Assembly: GCA_946699065.1 (NCBI GenBank)
Contig: CAMPDV010000717.1
Coordinates: 140,564-204,563 of the forward strand
Direction of reading: 5' to 3'
From: Loxodes magnus
Taxonomy: Eukaryota > Ciliophora > Karyorelictea > Loxodida > Loxodidae
Length of the DNA stretch: 64,000 nucleotides
Shown here one piece after another: positions 24,708 to 34,194 of the stretch. The notes beneath the pieces were generated by a model. The model saw only the letters and a program-made list of their open reading frames with translations, ran no database searches and was not told the DNA's origin. Every line of letters starts with the position of its first letter. Position 1 is the first letter of the stretch. A program made the translations under genes and the position numbers.

Positions 24708-25957
24708 TCATTCTTTTACCCCTTTCCTGTCTTAAGCTTTTAACTGTACCTTATCACTAGAATTAATAATAAAAATAGAAAAAGAAAATAAGTGAATCTT
24801 AAGTCTAGAATATGGCTAAGTTTCAGCTTCTTTTAAAATCTACAGAGAAGCAATTTATCTCCAAGAGTATACTTAATTTAGGCTATTTGAATTCTCAGCA
24901 CTTCTTCCTTGTCTTCCTACTTCGGATTCGAATTGTAGAAAGTATATCTGAACTTCAAATGATTCACTATGGATTGATTAGACGAATTCATACAAAACTT
25001 ATATGAATTCTTTAGATATTCCTGACATCCTTTTCGCCAAAATAAATCTTTCTAGCTTTTATTTTATCTGAACTGTTATATATTTTTCCTTGGTGATTAA
25101 GTTATTCTGGGATTCTTTATCAATTCATTGTAGTGATTACCATTGTTTTTTCGAGTTCAATTTTCATCCTTTACGTAAACTCTAAAAGTGCTTCTAGTTG
25201 AAAGATGCAAATTTTGGGGCTTGAACAAAGGGTTTTGCATGTCTTTTAGTAATTGTTGCTGTATATGGCATAGTCTACATATTCCCTTTTAACTAATAAA
25301 TTTACTTATTTTGCTAAATTTATATTTCTAATCTCTAAGAAATCTCTAATGCCAATCTCTTAAGCTAGCATATTAAGCATATCCACAGTCTTCAGAGTCC
25401 TAGATCTCTATTCAATTTTATCTACAGTCAGTCTCTTGATTCTAGTGACTGTGAATATTTATCGACTTTTAGGTTGATTCAACTACGAGTAAGTTATAAA
25501 AACTTCATTTGGTTATTTGCGTTAAAATTCCTAGTTTCAGTTTAAATACGATGGCTAAGAATTAACTAGTCTTTCTCGACATTTTTTTCTTAGTTAAATG
25601 CTCATATAATTTGCAGTTTCCTAGCTATTCTTAAGGATTTTTTAGTAATCCCGAATCCTTTAGTGTTATTAAGACAAACACTAAGGAAAAGTTCTAAAGT
25701 TCAGGTTCTATTAGTTAGAACGTTTCTAGATGAATGGTAAGAAATGTTTATAGGTTATTGATTTCTAATTGCTTATGTTCTAATACATTTCTGCTCATTA
25801 AGGACTTTACTATTTTAATCTCATTCGTTTTTATAAATTTAAAAACGATTGAAATGGTAGATAGTAATCTTTCTAGTGAATATAAAACACTCAGATTGGA
25901 AAATAAATTAAATGCCTGAGCAGGAAAATTGTATATATTAAATCCTCTTTATTACAT
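24708..25957 (-). pseudogene. Unrecognised minus-strand gene in three frames
   Basis: Three consecutive ciliate-code segments follow each other in one direction. ATG 25,957 to TGA 25,505 gives 150 residues (MQQRGFNIYNF...). Then ~25,511 to TGA 25,120 gives ~130 residues (TVDMLNMLAQEIGIRDFLE..., FQLEALLEFTQRMKIELEK). Finally ~25,010 to TGA 24,708 gives about 100 residues. The segments are hydrophilic to amphipathic and probably one protein broken by two frameshifts. I do not recognise it. The start codon lies inside the left copy of the direct repeat that flanks the GC-richer block at 25,981-26,430. It has the same orientation as the kinase pseudogene downstream; 24,176-24,707 between them holds nothing I can name. 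Confidence 0.4.
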
Positions 25958-25980
25958 TTATTGGTCCTTCTATATCAAAT
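25954..25980 (+). repeat. Direct repeat, left copy
   Basis: ACATTTATTGG-CCTTCTATAT-type sequence, repeated with a few mismatches at 26,434-26,460. Together the two copies bracket the GC-richer structured block. Confidence 0.6.
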
Positions 25981-26433
25981 ATTAATTGTAAATACTGTAA
26001 TTAACCATTATAATAGCATTGGTAGTTCAATTCCTAGAGAGTAATAATTTGAGAGTCAGTTTAATGGATGTATGCAGCCATTAAATGTTAGCCAATAATC
26101 TTGAGCAGAAATATGTCTGCAATGACGGATTGGACGCTAGGGTTCATGCTAGCGCAATCTTATATAGTCTAACTCAGCTACCTGCAGGATAGATTTTACT
26201 CCACAAGATAATCGTAGCTTTACCAGTGTACTTATCCACAAGGCATAGGAAATATATAGGCTATGATAGGTGTTCTATGGGGTACGGTCGAGTAACATCT
26301 TTCCCATACCAGACTAATACAGGGATAAGTGTAGTTACACAAAAGATATATTAGTAGTATTATCCAAAAATGGCCGGTTTCCCCAAATTTGTATTGGAAA
26401 TTTTCAGTTTAACTCATAAGGAAAATCTTTCAA
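25981..26433. other. GC-richer structured block of unknown nature
   Basis: About 450 bp with visibly higher G+C than everything around it. It contains several short perfect hairpins: CGCTAG/CTAGCG around GGTTCATG near 26,131-26,152; AATGG/CCATT around ATGTATGCAG near 26,062-26,081; and GGTA/TACC around a GTCGAG segment near 26,280-26,310. Neither strand shows a long ORF. It is flanked by direct repeats. It could be a structured non-coding RNA gene, a SINE-like insert or part of a retroelement UTR. I could not match it to rRNA, snRNA, SRP RNA, RNase P or a group I intron. Confidence 0.5.
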
Positions 26434-26460
26434 TACATTTATTGATGCTTCTATATGAAT
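26434..26460 (+). repeat. Direct repeat, right copy
   Basis: Near-copy of 25,954-25,980 (about 22 of 27 positions by eye). Further similarity continues for a short distance upstream of each copy. Confidence 0.6.
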
Positions 26461-26649
26461 TATAAATTACACACACATTTTCTTTATTATTTTATTTTTC
26501 CATATTACTTTTGGCATATTAAAAATCTAAGTATTCGTCAAACTTTAAAAAAACAGTTTTTTGATAAAGCATATTATAAAAAATCATGGAGTAATGTAGC
26601 AAAATTATGATAATTGTTTGATATTTATTGCTAATGTTTAAAAATTCAG

Positions 26650-26664
26650 AAATAAGGACTATAA
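26650..26664 (+). repeat. Target-site duplication, left copy
   Basis: AAATAAGGACTATAA, identical to 27,498-27,512. It immediately precedes the A-rich leader and ATG of the half-LINE. Confidence 0.85.
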
Positions 26665-27497
26665 TAAAAAAAAATGGAATAATCTATTCGCCTTTCCAAA
26701 AACCAAATTAAGAACGCAAAAAGGAAAGCTGCGAAACTAATGCAGAAACAATAACAAGAAGAAGATAAATCAAGTTCCTCATCTGAAGGAAAAGTTATAA
26801 TTGGAACAATAGAGACGAATCCAGTAAAAGTACAAAAATAATCAGAAATCTAAATATAAATTGACTAAATGAAAACAATAATACAAAATTATTAGGAAAC
26901 AATTTACAATCAAGGGGAAAAAATAAGAGAACTAATGAATACTATCGAAGATTAAAACAACGAGCTACTAATAATAAGACGACAATTAATTTAAAATAAT
27001 TTAGTCACGGAATAGTAACTATATGAATAATCTCAATCGAATTTTAAGCAAGAACAAAATATGATTATTGAAAAAGTTTCTAAATAAACAAACATCCAAG
27101 AAAAATAGAATGACGAAAAGATTAATATAGAATTACTCCAAAGAATCGATTAACTTGAAAAAAAAGTATTTCTGAAGAGATTCAAGAAAAGACCAATCAA
27201 AAATTGCTATTATTGCAAATCAAAGTGACACCTATTACAAAATTGCGATCAGTGAAGATAAATTTAGATGAAAGAACAACAAAGAACGTTAAGAATGCTT
27301 AGCAGACTCTGAATCACCGAAACGGGAATTTACAAGAAGAAGATATTCGTATAAAAGACAGAAGATTCTCAGTGGTTCCATCCACAAAAAAAAATGGCGT
27401 GGTATCCATCCACGCTAAAAAAATGGTAGCAAAAACCTGGTTGAAAATCCAGGGGACGCTAAACTTTAATTACTTTTAGTTTACTAAAAAAAAAAAA
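26665..27497 (+). mobile_element. Gag-only non-LTR retroelement (half-LINE), copy 1
   Basis: A ~830-bp unit is bounded by a perfect 15-bp target-site duplication. It starts with an A-rich leader (TAAAAAAAA) right at the ORF1 ATG, encodes a coiled-coil plus zinc-knuckle gag protein, and then has a 3' region with three hairpins: GTGG/CCAC at 27,372-27,385; GCGTGG/CCACGC at 27,397-27,415; CCTGG/CCAGG at 27,436-27,453. It ends TTTAGTTTACTA plus a poly-A run of ~15. There is no endonuclease or reverse transcriptase. The copy inside the satellite (54,151-54,897) has the same layout, so the gag-only form is a repeated unit, not a random deletion. It presumably depends on a full-length relative for mobility. 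Confidence 0.8.
26674..27228 (+). CDS. Retroelement ORF1 (gag-like) with coiled coil and zinc knuckle
   Basis: In ciliate code the ATG at 26,674 opens 184 codons to TGA 27,226. A basic N-terminus (MEQSIRLSKNQIKNAKRKAA) is followed by a Ser-rich acidic patch, the motif KVIIGT, and a long coiled coil rich in Gln/Glu/Ile (QIDQMKTIIQNYQETIYNQ and on). The protein ends in CYYCKSK; reading past the TGA gives HLLQNC, which completes a CX2CX4HX4C zinc knuckle, then TGA 27,253. The first TGA therefore lies inside the knuckle, at a position often Gly in this motif (GGA to TGA would explain it). The protein would bind the element RNA. It is essentially intact apart from that codon. Confidence 0.8.
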
Positions 27498-27512
27498 AAA
27501 TAAGGACTATAA
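27498..27512 (+). repeat. Target-site duplication, right copy
   Basis: AAATAAGGACTATAA, directly after the poly-A tail of the half-LINE and identical to 26,650-26,664. Confidence 0.85.
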
Positions 27513-27781
27513 AGATTTATAGTTCCGATTTAAAAATGGGAATTTTAATGAATCTAAACTTTTCGAATTTATAAAATTTCTTGGTTATTTTTAATGACTT
27601 TTAAATTTCATTTGTGAATACAATAAAAGAAGACAGGGAAATTAAATGATAGATTTTGTTGCTATTTTTCCATTAAGTTAATAATAATAAACTATCGTTA
27701 GATTTAAATGAAATTTAAAGAAATTTTTTGTTTCCATTATCTTCTCATAACCAAATTAAATTTCGGAACCAAATCCTTGAA

Positions 27782-28291
27782 ATGCAGACACCAAAAGAAA
27801 GAATTAATTCTGTTATAAGTTAAATTCACAAGGCAGAATTGAAAAGTTTTAGTACTTCATTATTCGTGCATTCCATAAAATCGCCAGAATATCTTAAATT
27901 TAACACATAGCTTGTCCATCCAAGGATAAATTCACTATCAAACAAAAAGATGACTAGTAAAAAAGTTCATAAAGACAATCGTTTATTGAACCATAGACAT
28001 AGTAAATTAATCTATTGTAGAGCGTTGAGTATGAAAAATACGATAAACCAAGACCTTATTTTATTTGTCACATCTTCGTAATTTTCATAATCATTCCAAT
28101 AATCAAAAGTTACAGTAAAGCACTTATAGTTATAAGAAAGAACTACGATACTTAGTATCTCTGAAACAACATTCACAAGTATCAGTACTGAGGATATGAT
28201 TTTAATTACTTATAATCAACTTATTGTAGGACGTTTATTAATCTACTACTATTGGCTTTAAGCTTCTTCGTCAACAGAAGTCAATGGCTGA
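27782..28291 (+). CDS. Unrecognised ORF, 169 codons, intact
   Basis: The frame from the ATG at 27,782 to TGA 28,289 has no internal TGA and uses TAA/TAG freely as Gln. The sequence is basic and Ser/Thr-rich, starting MQTPKERINSVISQIHKAEL and ending YYYWLQASSSTEVNG. Coding-like sequence precedes it on both sides of the half-LINE (for example KNGNFNESKLFEFIKFLGYF near 27,530-27,590). The last ~100 nt overlap a second frame that continues to 28,551, so a frameshift or an intron probably joins the two. Family unknown. Confidence 0.5.
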
Positions 28292-28551
28292 GAAGTCATT
28301 TTGATTATATTTATAAGAAATATAAAGATGTTAAGTTTATCATTAGTTATTTGAATATAAAATTGGTTAAGGAAATTTAGGAAATTAGTATTCTTTATTA
28401 TGACGCTTGTAACAAAGAATCAATAAAACGTAGATAGATAGAAGACAGAAGAACAAGAGATATTGAAGAAGAAAATGATGAAGATATGGAACTAATAAGA
28501 GAAGAATTTTTATTACCTGAAGGCTTACTTGAAGAAATAGACATTTATTGA
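28192..28551 (+). CDS. C-terminal coding segment with acidic tail
   Basis: Open in ciliate code from 28,192 to TGA 28,549, about 119 codons. A hydrophobic helix (INLLLLALSFFV) leads into SQWLRSHFDYIYKKYKDVKF and a strongly charged tail (TRDIEEENDEDMELIREEFL, ending LLEEIDIY). It overlaps the preceding ORF in another frame and is probably the continuation of the same protein. It is followed at once by a GC-rich hairpin. I do not recognise it. Confidence 0.5.
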
Positions 28552-28563
28552 AACATTTATTAA

Positions 28564-28596
28564 AGAGCTGCGCACCAACGAGGTGCTACGCGCTCT
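28564..28596 (+). terminator. GC-rich hairpin just after the stop codon
   Basis: AGAGC (28,564-28,568) pairs with GCTCT (28,592-28,596), GCG (28,570-28,572) with CGC (28,589-28,591), and CACC (28,573-28,576) with GGTG (28,582-28,585), around an AACGA loop. The only strong GC stem for hundreds of bases, it starts 13 nt after TGA 28,549-28,551. It may be a 3'-UTR processing element or a retroelement 3' structure; the role is inferred. Confidence 0.5.
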
Positions 28597-28599
28597 ATA

Positions 28600-29860
28600 A
28601 TCAAATTTATTTATATAAAAATATAAAATGGATATCTGACTAATATTTTATTAAAGCAATTAAACTAAATTTTTTGTACTTGAGATATTTTTATTTTTAC
28701 AGTTTATTTTATATAATTTTGTTCTAGTAAATTTTGAATTTTGCCTTTAAATAGACCAATAATTTATGAGGAAACTATAGATAATTTTATTTATCAAAGC
28801 GTAAATAAAATGATGAAAGTCATCCTTGAGAATTTATTTATACTTAATGTCTAGCAATCATATTGAGTAATATTATTGAAAAATTTATATTTCTCATTAT
28901 TATTTTGGTTGCTAGCATATGTTTCTAAAGGATTAATAACTTTGTTATGAGATAAAGATCTAGCAACCATATTAGAGCTATAAAATAGTTATTAGGCTTA
29001 GTTAACAACTAAATATTAATAAAGACTCCTTAGGCTCCTTTATCTGCAAATACACTAATCGATCGTTATCTTAAATAGCAACCAATCATCCAATTCTTCC
29101 ATTTCAATCCCCATATTAAAAAAATCAAAATTCCCTTAAACCACATACTATTATTTCTATCTTAACTAGATAACACTAAGAGAATTTTAAATATTACAAT
29201 GCAGAGAGTTAATTAAAAATAAAGTAACTTAATCATAATTTAATATTAGAAAGTAAATCATAAGACTTTACTGCTATTACAATACTTAACTCTACTTTCT
29301 TATTAACTTTTCATTCTTTTAGCCATTCAATCATATCTGAGAACATTAAGTAAGTATGATAATGAAAGTACCTTAACTATTAAAGGGTCATCAAGAAAGG
29401 GCTTTTTTACATTATCTCTTATTTGAAACTTAAATAGACCAATTAACTCAAATAAATAGTAAAAAACTAAATTTTAGGGATAGAAATAATAGATTGATGA
29501 AAAGATATATTCTTAATTCTTAATTATCTTCTTAAGCAGAGTGAATGCATAGGATAATGCAAGATTAATTCTAAGTTTAAGTATTAAAAAAGATACACAA
29601 TTAAAAACACTGGAAATGATAAATATGAATACTATAATGCAGAATTATAAATACTTTATAGACTTTTTTATTATATAGTAAGATATTTTTCTGGTAGGGT
29701 GTGAGGATGAGGCTGAATAACTAAAAAATCACAAAATTAAATTGATCTCTATTTTTATTATAATAATAATATCATTAATTAATAGAATATCAAGCAATAT
29801 TATAAGATCAATAAAGATATAAATGATAAATATTAAAATATTTAGATAGCTATACAACTT
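28600..29860. other. A+T-rich spacer, nothing recognised
   Basis: No sustained coding frame or structured RNA seen between the hairpin and the next retroelement. Confidence 0.35.
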
Positions 29861-30051
29861 TGAAATAGTCTCTCGATTACCAACGTGCCGCCAAAATTTA
29901 GTTGAGGACTATTTGGATAAGCACTCATGGACGTGTAAAAGCTAATATTATGAAGTAATAAAAAGATCAAACTACAATAATTAAATTTTTTAAATATTCC
30001 TATAATTTGTGTATGTAGGAAAAAGAAGTAAGGAGTTGCTGGATAAAAAAA

Positions 30052-30327
30052 ATGGCATAGGAGATGTGCAAAAAGATGAAGTAATTAAGTAATTTCTCTA
30101 ATATTTAAGACGAAAATACGAATAGTGCATTAAAATAATTAAACTGCTTCCTTGTAGAATTATCAATATCTTTTCAATAATAATAATCAATCGAGAATTC
30201 GCCTAAATAAAAGAATGACAATAAAAGATGTAATCTAAACTCGCTGAAAAAAGAAAGTTCTAATAGTTTTAAGATATCATTAAGAATTATCCATTACATT
30301 GGAAATTCGATATAGGCACTTGTTTGA
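30052..30327 (+). CDS. Retroelement ORF1, N-terminal part
   Basis: ATG 30,052 follows the leader ATAAAAAAA, the same leader-plus-ATGG arrangement as the half-LINEs. The frame is open for 91 codons to TGA 30,325 (MAQEMCKKMKQLSNFSNIQD..., ALKQLNCFLVELSISFQQQQ). ORF1 coding appears to continue in a second frame (about 30,245-30,777: NKADGYTNCKISNVSEWKYI, EAIIDIFKKAENFQIKTF), with TGAs at 30,443 and ~30,521. The protein is hydrophilic, Gln/Asn/Lys-rich and shows no clear zinc knuckle. Confidence 0.5.
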
Positions 30328-31142
30328 GTTAAATAGAGTTGAATCTATAGCATTTTGGAGCAATAAAGCAGACGGATATACAAATTGTAAAATAAGCAAC
30401 GTGAGTGAATGGAAATATATCCACATAATTAGAGCTACGTAATGAAGAGAATTAAAAAAATCTCAAGGGAATTAATTTTAGAAGGATGGATTACTAAAAT
30501 CAGTCATCCAACTATTTTAAATATGAAGCATGCCAAATATCTGGACTCAAACAAAATAAAGCAGAAGGAATGAAGCTATAATAGACATATTCAAAAAGGC
30601 CGAAAATTTTTAAATTAAAACTTTTCAATAAGTAAATAGAAAAGATGCTTCCTCTAAAAATAGTGAGAATTTGGAAAATATAGAAGATGGAAATAATGTG
30701 AAAGTAATGAGAAAATAGCATAATAATAAAAGGTAAATTTAGGCAATAAAAAGTAAGAATAAGTTCAATATATATTGAACCTATTCACAGACAAATATTA
30801 TCTTTTGGGAACGCGAAAATTCATTTAAATGAACAAGATAAGAAAACATGGACTTTCTTAAGAAGATCCAAAACATGAAGTAAAACATAGTATTAAAATA
30901 AGGTAGAAAAAACAAGAATATAATGAAGAATAGAAATTTTTTAATAGAATAAAGATCGTTACCAAGAATAGACACAAATAAAGTATAATGGCAAAAAAGA
31001 GAAAAATAGTTATGCAATTAAAAAACATGACACAATAGAAACCAGAAACGCTAGAAGATTTTGGATTTTGTAACTCAAAATAAACTGGATCAAAAAAGAA
31101 GAAATCTAAAATAAAGAAATAATAAATTAGACATAAGCAAGC

Positions 31143-31790
31143 ATGATATTTTTAAATCAACTAAAATTAGGAACAGCAAACGTAAGAGGAATCAAGTCAA
31201 ACAAAATAGAACTAAGTAAATTCTTGCAAGACAAAGAAATAGATTAAATAGCGATTTTAGAAATTTTTTGTGAATAAATATCGAAATACCAAAGATCTTT
31301 GGTTATCAGGCAATAAAAAAACAGGATAGATAAACACAGTAAGGGAGTAACCTTTTATAAAAAGAGCAAATTATAAAAAGAATAAAAGAATGAGATGCAG
31401 TTGGACTTAATCAAGCTGAAATCATTTAGGTAGGAAGAATAATATGCTTGTGAGAGGATAATAGGATAGCAATAATAAATGCATACACGCCCACAAAACA
31501 GAGCTGGAATAGTTAAATCCTTTTTATGTGGATTAAGACAATTTATACGCATGACAATTAGTCAAGGATTATAGACATTAATTCAAGGTGATTTTAATGC
31601 GCATATTCTGTAATTCTTACCTTATGAATTAAATCTAGCAGGATAACAATTATCGGATTTAATGAGAGAATTTAAACTCAAATGCAAAGATCCAACTTTC
31701 CTCGATACATAAAGAAAAATAAAATTAAAAATCTCTACTTTCTAACTGATCAATTTGTTACTCTGTAAATAATTAGTACTAAATTTTACC
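31143..31790 (+). pseudogene. Retroelement ORF2: APE-type endonuclease domain, frameshifted
   Basis: From ATG 31,143 the frame gives KLGTANVRGIKSNKIELSKF and DQIAILEIF, the N-x-R-G and catalytic-Glu segments of LINE endonucleases. Near 31,270 the match moves to another frame (GYQAIKKQDR, RIAIINAYTPTKQSW), and by ~31,550 it returns to the first frame with QGDFNAH (31,584-31,604) and DPTFLDT. These are the diagnostic GDFNAH and DPTFLD motifs that nick target DNA in target-primed reverse transcription. Two compensating frameshifts make it non-functional. The same frame is open upstream to 30,927, so the true start is uncertain; ATG 31,143 overlaps a TGA (ATGA). Confidence 0.8.
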
Positions 31791-32940
31791 AAAGAAGGGT
31801 TTATTTGCTTAAATAGTCGAAGATCTATGATTTTTAGAATGTGATTAAAATTGATTTCGACCTATTGTTCTTAGGATATTCTATGTTTCATTTTTTTTGA
31901 AACAGCACTATATAAGATTCTTTAAGTTGCTACAGTATTTTCTCCGATTGTAAAATTTTCTGTATTTTTTTTGTTGCTAAATTTAAAAGATTTTCACCAC
32001 CTACTTATATTTAGTCTGATTCAGCAGCCTTTCATTTACTTAGTTTATTTATATAATTTATTATGTTTTTTATCTGAATCTTTATTTTAGTTTTATTTTT
32101 AAATTGATCTGATAATCTGCTTTCACCTTTCTTGTATAGTTCTTTTCAGTAATTTTATAAATTTCTAAATGTTTTCTTCGTTTAGTAGTATTCAGAAAGC
32201 ATATTTTCTTTATTTGAACCACTTTTATATATTTTTAGAAGTATCATTTAGGCTTCCTTGATTTCCCTTATCAAGAAAAATATTGAATTAATTTCTTCTG
32301 TTTTTTCTTTCTTAAATTCTGTATCTACTTCTTTCTTCTTGTCTCAATTTTATTTACCGATCTATGTAAAAGTTTTCTTATCTTATCAATCTTTTAACGT
32401 GCTTCTCTTACTTTCTAAATTTTTTTTGTCTTATTGTTTCTATAGAGTATTTTATTTTCTCATTGTGTATGCTATATTTCCACATGTTTCTTAGATTCTT
32501 CCTTACTTTTTTTCCTATCATTTCTAATAGAAATGTTTGCTGTCTAGATTTAAAAAATCTTACATTCTATCTTTTCCGCTCATTTTTTAAATTTTTTCTG
32601 AACTTTTTGTCGTTTTAATCCTAATCCTTTTAAATTTTGCGTTTTACCTGCTTTTCAAATAGTTTATATTTAATTACTGTTTACTATTAAATTTTATATA
32701 ATTTTTTCTTTAGGGGTATTTTAGATCAAGTTATTGATCAATTTTCTTGCTCACTTTCTATTTTTCACTTTTTTTATTCTGTTTATTCTATTTTTTCTTT
32801 TTAGTTATTAAATATTTGTTTCTTAATTGGAAATACTTAAGATTTTTGAGATTATTTTCTTAAACTTATTAAGTATTTATATATAAATTAGATTATTCTT
32901 TTTACTTTTTAACAAGTTTACCAAGGGAGAAACTATTTCT
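31791..32940 (-). pseudogene. Minus-strand A-rich coding remnant, probably retroelement
   Basis: Read on the minus strand in ciliate code, most of 32,890-31,800 is open in long segments. They include SGKDRMQDFLNLDSKHF, KNLRNMWKYSIHNEKIKYS, HVKRLIRQENFYIDRQIKL and IFLDKGNQGSLND, then KILQQLKESYIVLFQKK. The composition and the order of Arg/Lys-rich helices resemble the linker between endonuclease and reverse transcriptase of LINE elements, and the segment abuts an opposite-strand LINE. No RT catalytic motif (F/YADD) was found, so the call is tentative. The T-rich plus-strand ORF at 32,258-32,494 is its shadow. Confidence 0.35.
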
Positions 32941-32984
32941 TAGGTGATTTTTATTGCAATTATTTAATAAAAAACAAAAAGATA

Positions 32985-33295
32985 GAAATAATAAGAAATA
33001 ATAAGCTTTTAAGTGGATTTGGAAAAAGATCAAAATTAATCATAAATCAATTCTTAAAAAAGCTAAATTTAAGAAATGTAGAACTTTTATACTAATAATT
33101 GATACTTTGAGCGAAAGGTTTTTATCTAAAATTCTAGTAAGTAAAATAAGATCCAAATTCTCGAGAAAAAGAAATAAAATCTTGCTAAAAGATTTAAGGT
33201 TTGCAGAACAAAAGTAAGTTGTTAAACTATTATCCTAAGCTAAAATAATAAAAAGTGCTATAAAGTAAATTTTTCAGTAATTTATGCAACATTGA
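32985..33295 (+). pseudogene. Unrecognised plus-strand coding fragment
   Basis: About 103 codons open in ciliate code (FKWIWKKIKINHKSILKKA, ILIIDTLSERFLSKILVSKI), ending at TGA 33,293. A second open piece in another frame follows to about 33,505. It may be more retroelement debris; no motif decides it. Confidence 0.3.
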
Positions 33296-33505
33296 TAGAG
33301 CTAAAAAGAAATAAGAACTCCTTTTAAAAAGTAACAATTATCATTGATTTCCAAAATTCAACATGCATTATAGAGATTTTAAGAAGTTAGAAAATAATAG
33401 ACATAAATTAACAAATTTTGAATGAAATAGAATTAAGAAATTAGATAGATAAATTATTACATTTTATAGATTAAAAAGAGAATATAAAATTGTAAATACT
33501 CTGAA

Positions 33506-34194
33506 TAATTTAATTTAAACATATATTATTTTTTAATCAAAATAATTACTAAAAAACTTTTTTATTTATCATTTAATAAAATAAAAGCAAAAAGTATTAA
33601 AAGGATGAATAAATAAAAGTAAAAATTTATATATAAATAGGAGTTTCAAAATAATATCTATGCAAAATTTTACTTATCATTAAATAAGGGCGTAAAAATA
33701 AATAAAATTTTACTTATAAAAAGACTTTTTAATTAAAATAAAATAAAATAATAATACAAAAAAGAAAAGAAATAAGTGTAAAAAAAATACAAAATACTAT
33801 GAGCAAGTTTGAGATGTAAATAAATAATATTAGAAGCACGTAAAACATAAATTAACGAACTTTAAATAAAATTTTGAAAGTTAAAAAATTCAATATGATA
33901 GTATTACACTATGCTAGCATTCCTTTTGAGATTTGTCTGCTTATAAATATGATCGAATAAAAAAATAAAAGACTAAAATATAAAGTCTCATTCATTAAGA
34001 AAGGATTTTTATCTAATAAGTCGTGTATAATCTGATAAATCAAAAAATTTCTCGTTAAATTATATGAATATCGGAATTTGCAGATGCTGAATTTTAGTAA
34101 TCGTCAGTTATGACTGCAACTCTCTTTTTAATAAAAAAAAAATAGCTATAAACAGTAATTAATAAAGTAAACAAAAACAAAAATAATTTTAATT
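33506..34194. other. A-rich lead-in to the satellite
   Basis: A-rich low-complexity DNA with no supported gene. The first recognisable 36-bp monomer appears close to 34,195. Confidence 0.4.

Larger units (their letters stand above)
29863..31790 (+). mobile_element. Non-LTR retrotransposon remnant: ORF1 plus APE endonuclease
   Basis: The order is a stem-loop region (AAATAGTC 29,863-29,870 pairing with GACTATTT 29,907-29,914), an A-rich leader, ORF1 from ATG 30,052, and an ORF2 start with an apurinic-endonuclease-like domain to about 31,790. There the element breaks off before any reverse transcriptase. The order ORF1, EN, (RT) matches LINE-type elements; Tetrahymena micronuclear DNA is known to carry such elements (REP family). 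Frameshifts and TGAs show that it is dead. Left and right boundaries are approximate. Confidence 0.7.

Noticed and set aside
24812-25006. 64-aa plus-strand ORF starting MAKFQLLLKSTEKQF
   Set aside because: It lies antisense to the longer minus-strand coding region at 25,957-24,708, and no feature favours the short frame.
26010-26040. tRNA-like boxes (TAGCATTGGTAG and GTTCAATTC)
   Set aside because: The two boxes are adjacent instead of separated by an anticodon arm, and no cloverleaf can be drawn.
31355-31552. 65-aa minus-strand standard-code ORF
   Set aside because: It is antisense to the endonuclease motifs of the LINE on the plus strand.
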